The notes under the pieces: model-generated
The model's database searches: none
The model's input: the letters and a program-made list of their open reading frames with translations, nothing else
What the model was told of the DNA's origin: nothing
In this document: positions 61,927-64,000 of the stretch, piece after piece
Layout: every line of letters begins with the position of its first letter
Position numbering within the stretch: position 1 is the first letter of the stretch
Program-made: the position numbers and the translations under genes
NCBI GenBank assembly: GCA_036675565.1
Contig: JAKFER010000137.1
Location: forward strand, 3,835 to 67,834
Direction: 5' to 3'
Length of the DNA stretch: 64,000 nt
Source: JACCYQ01 sp036675565
GTDB lineage: Bacteria; Bacteroidota; Bacteroidia; Chitinophagales; Chitinophagaceae

Positions 61927-62316
61927 TTAGTTCATTTGTATTTTCGGATCATCGGTTTGGGTAGAATCGGTAGATGTTCTTTTGTAATCAATATTATAAC
62001 GCTCCCGTGAACCAGATCCGGGAGATGTAGATACAACTGTGCCCTGCCAGACATCGTTTCCTATATTGGTAGGATCTGCAGTTAGTAAGCTAACATTTAA
62101 AGGATCGTTGTTTTGTTTTTTGTAAACGTTTTGAATGGAATAAATCTGTGTTGCGCCAGAAGGTGGTGTTGAATCAACAACCCATTGTATAACATCACTG
62201 GGATCAACATTCGTGGTGATATCATTGATTCCATCATCACCTTCACTGTCTCTTAATCTGAGGTTGGTAGAATTACCTGTTCCCTGCAAGCTGACATAAA
62301 CAGTTCTTGTTGCCAT
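61927..62316 (-). CDS. Small beta-rich protein paired with cyclase (copy 2)
   Basis: A 129-residue paralogue of the protein at 59398, starting MATRTVYVSLQGTGN. Insertions and deletions are few (KKQNN inserted after NVY). Conserved positions include LRLRDSEG, WVVD, NVSLLTADPTN, VWQGTVVSTSPGSG and YNIDYKRT; the end is DPKIQMN. There is no export signal, so it should be cytoplasmic, on the same side as the catalytic domain of the cyclase encoded next. The upstream spacer shares words with that of copy 1. Function unknown. Confidence 0.8.
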   Translation of the reverse strand: MATRTVYVSLQGTGNSTNLRLRDSEGDDGINDITTNVDPSDVIQWVVDSTPPSGATQIYSIQNVYKKQNNDPLNVSLLTADPTNIGNDVWQGTVVSTSPGSGSRERYNIDYKRTSTDSTQTDDPKIQMN

Positions 62317-62573
62317 GGTTTAAAAGTTTTGGTTATTAAATAATATTACTGAATATAACCATATTAAGATAATTTTCCCACAAAAATTGCGGTTGATCTT
62401 TTTTTACAAAAACCGTTGTAATCCAATTGTAGAGCTAATTTGAACAAAGAACGATGGATAAAATTTTTAAAAAAGGTGATTAATCATCTTCTATTTATAT
62501 TTCTTATAACCCGAAACAAAAAGGAAAAAAAATTAAAATCATTACATTCATCACTAATTAAAGAGCCTGGTTC

Positions 62574-64000
62574 ATGAAAAAAATATGCTGCTTACTGCTA
62601 GCCTTGAGTACTACCATTTTGTATGCTCAGGTCATTACTTCTGAACAGATCGATTCGCTTACAAACCTCACACTCAAAACTTTTGATGTTCCCGGCATTG
62701 CAGTGGCTGTGATAAAAGATGGAAAGGTGATTCACTCCAAAGGTTATGGTGTGCGTTCTTTAAAAAATAATTTACCTGTTGATGAAAATACATTATTTGG
62801 CATTGCATCAAACAGCAAAGCCTTTACTGCTGCGGCGCTCGGCATGTTGGTCGATGAAGGAAAAATAAGCTGGGATGATAAAGTAATCGATCATATCCCT
62901 GAATTCAGGATGTATGATCCCTGGGTTACGGATGCATTTACCATCCGGGATTTACTGACGCATCGCAGCGGTCTTGGCCTTGGTGCCGGCGACCTGATGT
63001 TCTGGCCCGAAGGAAATAAATACACCGTGCAGGATATCATAAAAAATATCCGCTACCTGCCACAAGTCTCCGGTTTCAGAACACAGTACGATTATGATAA
63101 CAGCCTGTACATTGTTGCCGGTGAAGTTATTGAAAGAGCATCCGGAATGAGCTGGGAAGATTTTATAGAAAAACGCATGATGCAGCCCATTTGTTTCAAA
63201 ACCAGTAAAGCATCTTATGCACATGTAAAGAATAATCCCAACTTGATTGATGCGCATGTTCCTATTGATGGAAAAGTGCAAATGGTACCGCACGACTGGT
63301 CGGAAACAGCCAATGCTGCCGGTGGTATTATGAGCAACCTGGCGGACTTGAGTAAATGGGTGATATTGCAAATGAACAAAGGAAAATATGGAGAGGGGTT
63401 GAACAAAAAATTATTCAGTGAAGATGTTCATGCGGAGATGTGGACGCCGCAAACCATTATACCGGTTCGGGGCCCTACACCTTACAACACCCATTTTTCA
63501 AGTTATGGGCTCGGTTGGTTTTTGAGTGATGTAAACGGTTACTTCCAGGCCACACATACTGGTGGTTTGCTTGGAACCGTAACACAGGTAACCATATTAC
63601 CGGAATTGCGGCTAGGCATCATTGTTTTGACCAACCAGCAATCAGGTGCGGCATTTACAGCCATTACCAATACGATCAAAGACAGTTATTTTGGAAAAGC
63701 CGGTGAGAACCGGGTGAAGCAATATCACGATAATGTTTTGGCCAGCCAGGCGAATGCCAAGAAAATTATAGATGCCACCTGGAAAACCATTGACTCCATA
63801 CAAAAAACAAATACAACCAAACCCAATACAACTATTTACACCGGCACCTACACGGATAAATGGTTTGGTGACGTAAACATTACCGAAAAAGATGGCCTGC
63901 TTTATTTTACATCCGTTCAATCGTCCAAACTAAACGGGCCCATGTTCCCATACAAAGGAACTACCTGGATCGTTAAATGGAACGACCGGAGTTTAGATGC
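62574..64000 (+). CDS. Serine hydrolase, class C beta-lactamase family (partial, runs off the window)
   Basis: At least 475 codons, open to the window edge. The signal peptide is MKKICCLLLALSTTILYAQ. The SxxK motif is S79-N-S-K82 (IASNSKAF), the second motif is Y-D-N in QYDYDNS, and HTGG provides the third. Toward the end a DUF3471-like C-terminal domain begins (TTIYTGTYTDKWFGDVNI). It differs clearly from the hydrolases at 18714 and 30535, so the three are separate family members. The stop codon lies beyond the window. Probably periplasmic peptidase or esterase; substrate unknown. Confidence 0.9.
   Translation, partial: MKKICCLLLALSTTILYAQVITSEQIDSLTNLTLKTFDVPGIAVAVIKDGKVIHSKGYGVRSLKNNLPVDENTLFGIASNSKAFTAAALGMLVDEGKISWDDKVIDHIPEFRMYDPWVTDAFTIRDLLTHRSGLGLGAGDLMFWPEGNKYTVQDIIKNIRYLPQVSGFRTQYDYDNSLYIVAGEVIERASGMSWEDFIEKRMMQPICFKTSKASYAHVKNNPNLIDAHVPIDGKVQMVPHDWSETANAAGGIMSNLADLSKWVILQMNKGKYGEGLNKKLFSEDVHAEMWTPQTIIPVRGPTPYNTHFSSYGLGWFLSDVNGYFQATHTGGLLGTVTQVTILPELRLGIIVLTNQQSGAAFTAITNTIKDSYFGKAGENRVKQYHDNVLASQANAKKIIDATWKTIDSIQKTNTTKPNTTIYTGTYTDKWFGDVNITEKDGLLYFTSVQSSKLNGPMFPYKGTTWIVKWNDRSLD

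Overview
The window looks like chromosomal DNA from the phylum Bacteroidota, most likely the family Chitinophagaceae or a close relative. Evidence: a SusC/SusD outer-membrane pair, an SprB-like repeat protein with a gliding-motility/type IX secretion (T9SS) C-terminal domain followed by PorP/SprF and OmpA genes, a B-type five-helix succinate dehydrogenase cytochrome b, many lipoproteins, and several TAnnTTTG promoter boxes of the Bacteroidetes sigma factor. Shine-Dalgarno sites are rarely evident. I see no rRNA, tRNA, insertion sequence, prophage or CRISPR array. The family-level placement is inference.

Layout. 1-3.2 kb: succinate dehydrogenase cytochrome b and a cell-wall sugar recycling pair (BadF-type sugar kinase, MurQ). 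3.4-8.3 kb: a CtpA-like protease, an ECF sigma factor with a probable membrane anti-sigma, and a cystathionine beta-synthase. 8.3-9.3 kb: a gene-free stretch of G-poor repeated words ending in a structured, terminator-like element. 9.3-14.2 kb: a metal-receptor-like protein, an unrecognised kinase-like protein, class I aldolase FbaB, AccD and SmpB. 14.2-24.4 kb: a beta-barrel protein, a secreted unknown, and a topoisomerase IV operon in which parE and parC are separated by three unrelated genes. 24.4-36.8 kb: mixed metabolic, secreted and membrane genes (Xaa-Pro peptidase, hydrolases, peroxiredoxin, VOC protein, ion channel, AI-2E transporter, GNAT, PLP decarboxylase).

37-43.7 kb: a three-gene SusC/SusD/lipoprotein uptake locus divergent from a stand-alone LytTR regulator, with no degradative enzyme nearby. 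43.7-47.1 kb: a membrane-anchored endo/exonuclease-phosphatase-fold protein, a secreted protein with an internal duplication, and a pentapeptide-repeat protein. 47.4-55.6 kb: the T9SS adhesin cluster, in which a 1651-residue protein with 17 Cys-paired repeats is followed by PorP/SprF and an OmpA/beta-propeller protein. These three probably act together at the cell surface.

55.6-64 kb: an MFS transporter, a small lipoprotein, a tandem duplication of a two-gene unit (a small beta-rich protein of unknown family plus a signal-peptide/TPR/transmembrane/class III adenylate cyclase), and a serine hydrolase cut by the window edge. The duplicated cyclase unit is my best candidate for an undescribed system: it looks like a periplasmic sensor that makes cAMP, paired each time with the same small partner.
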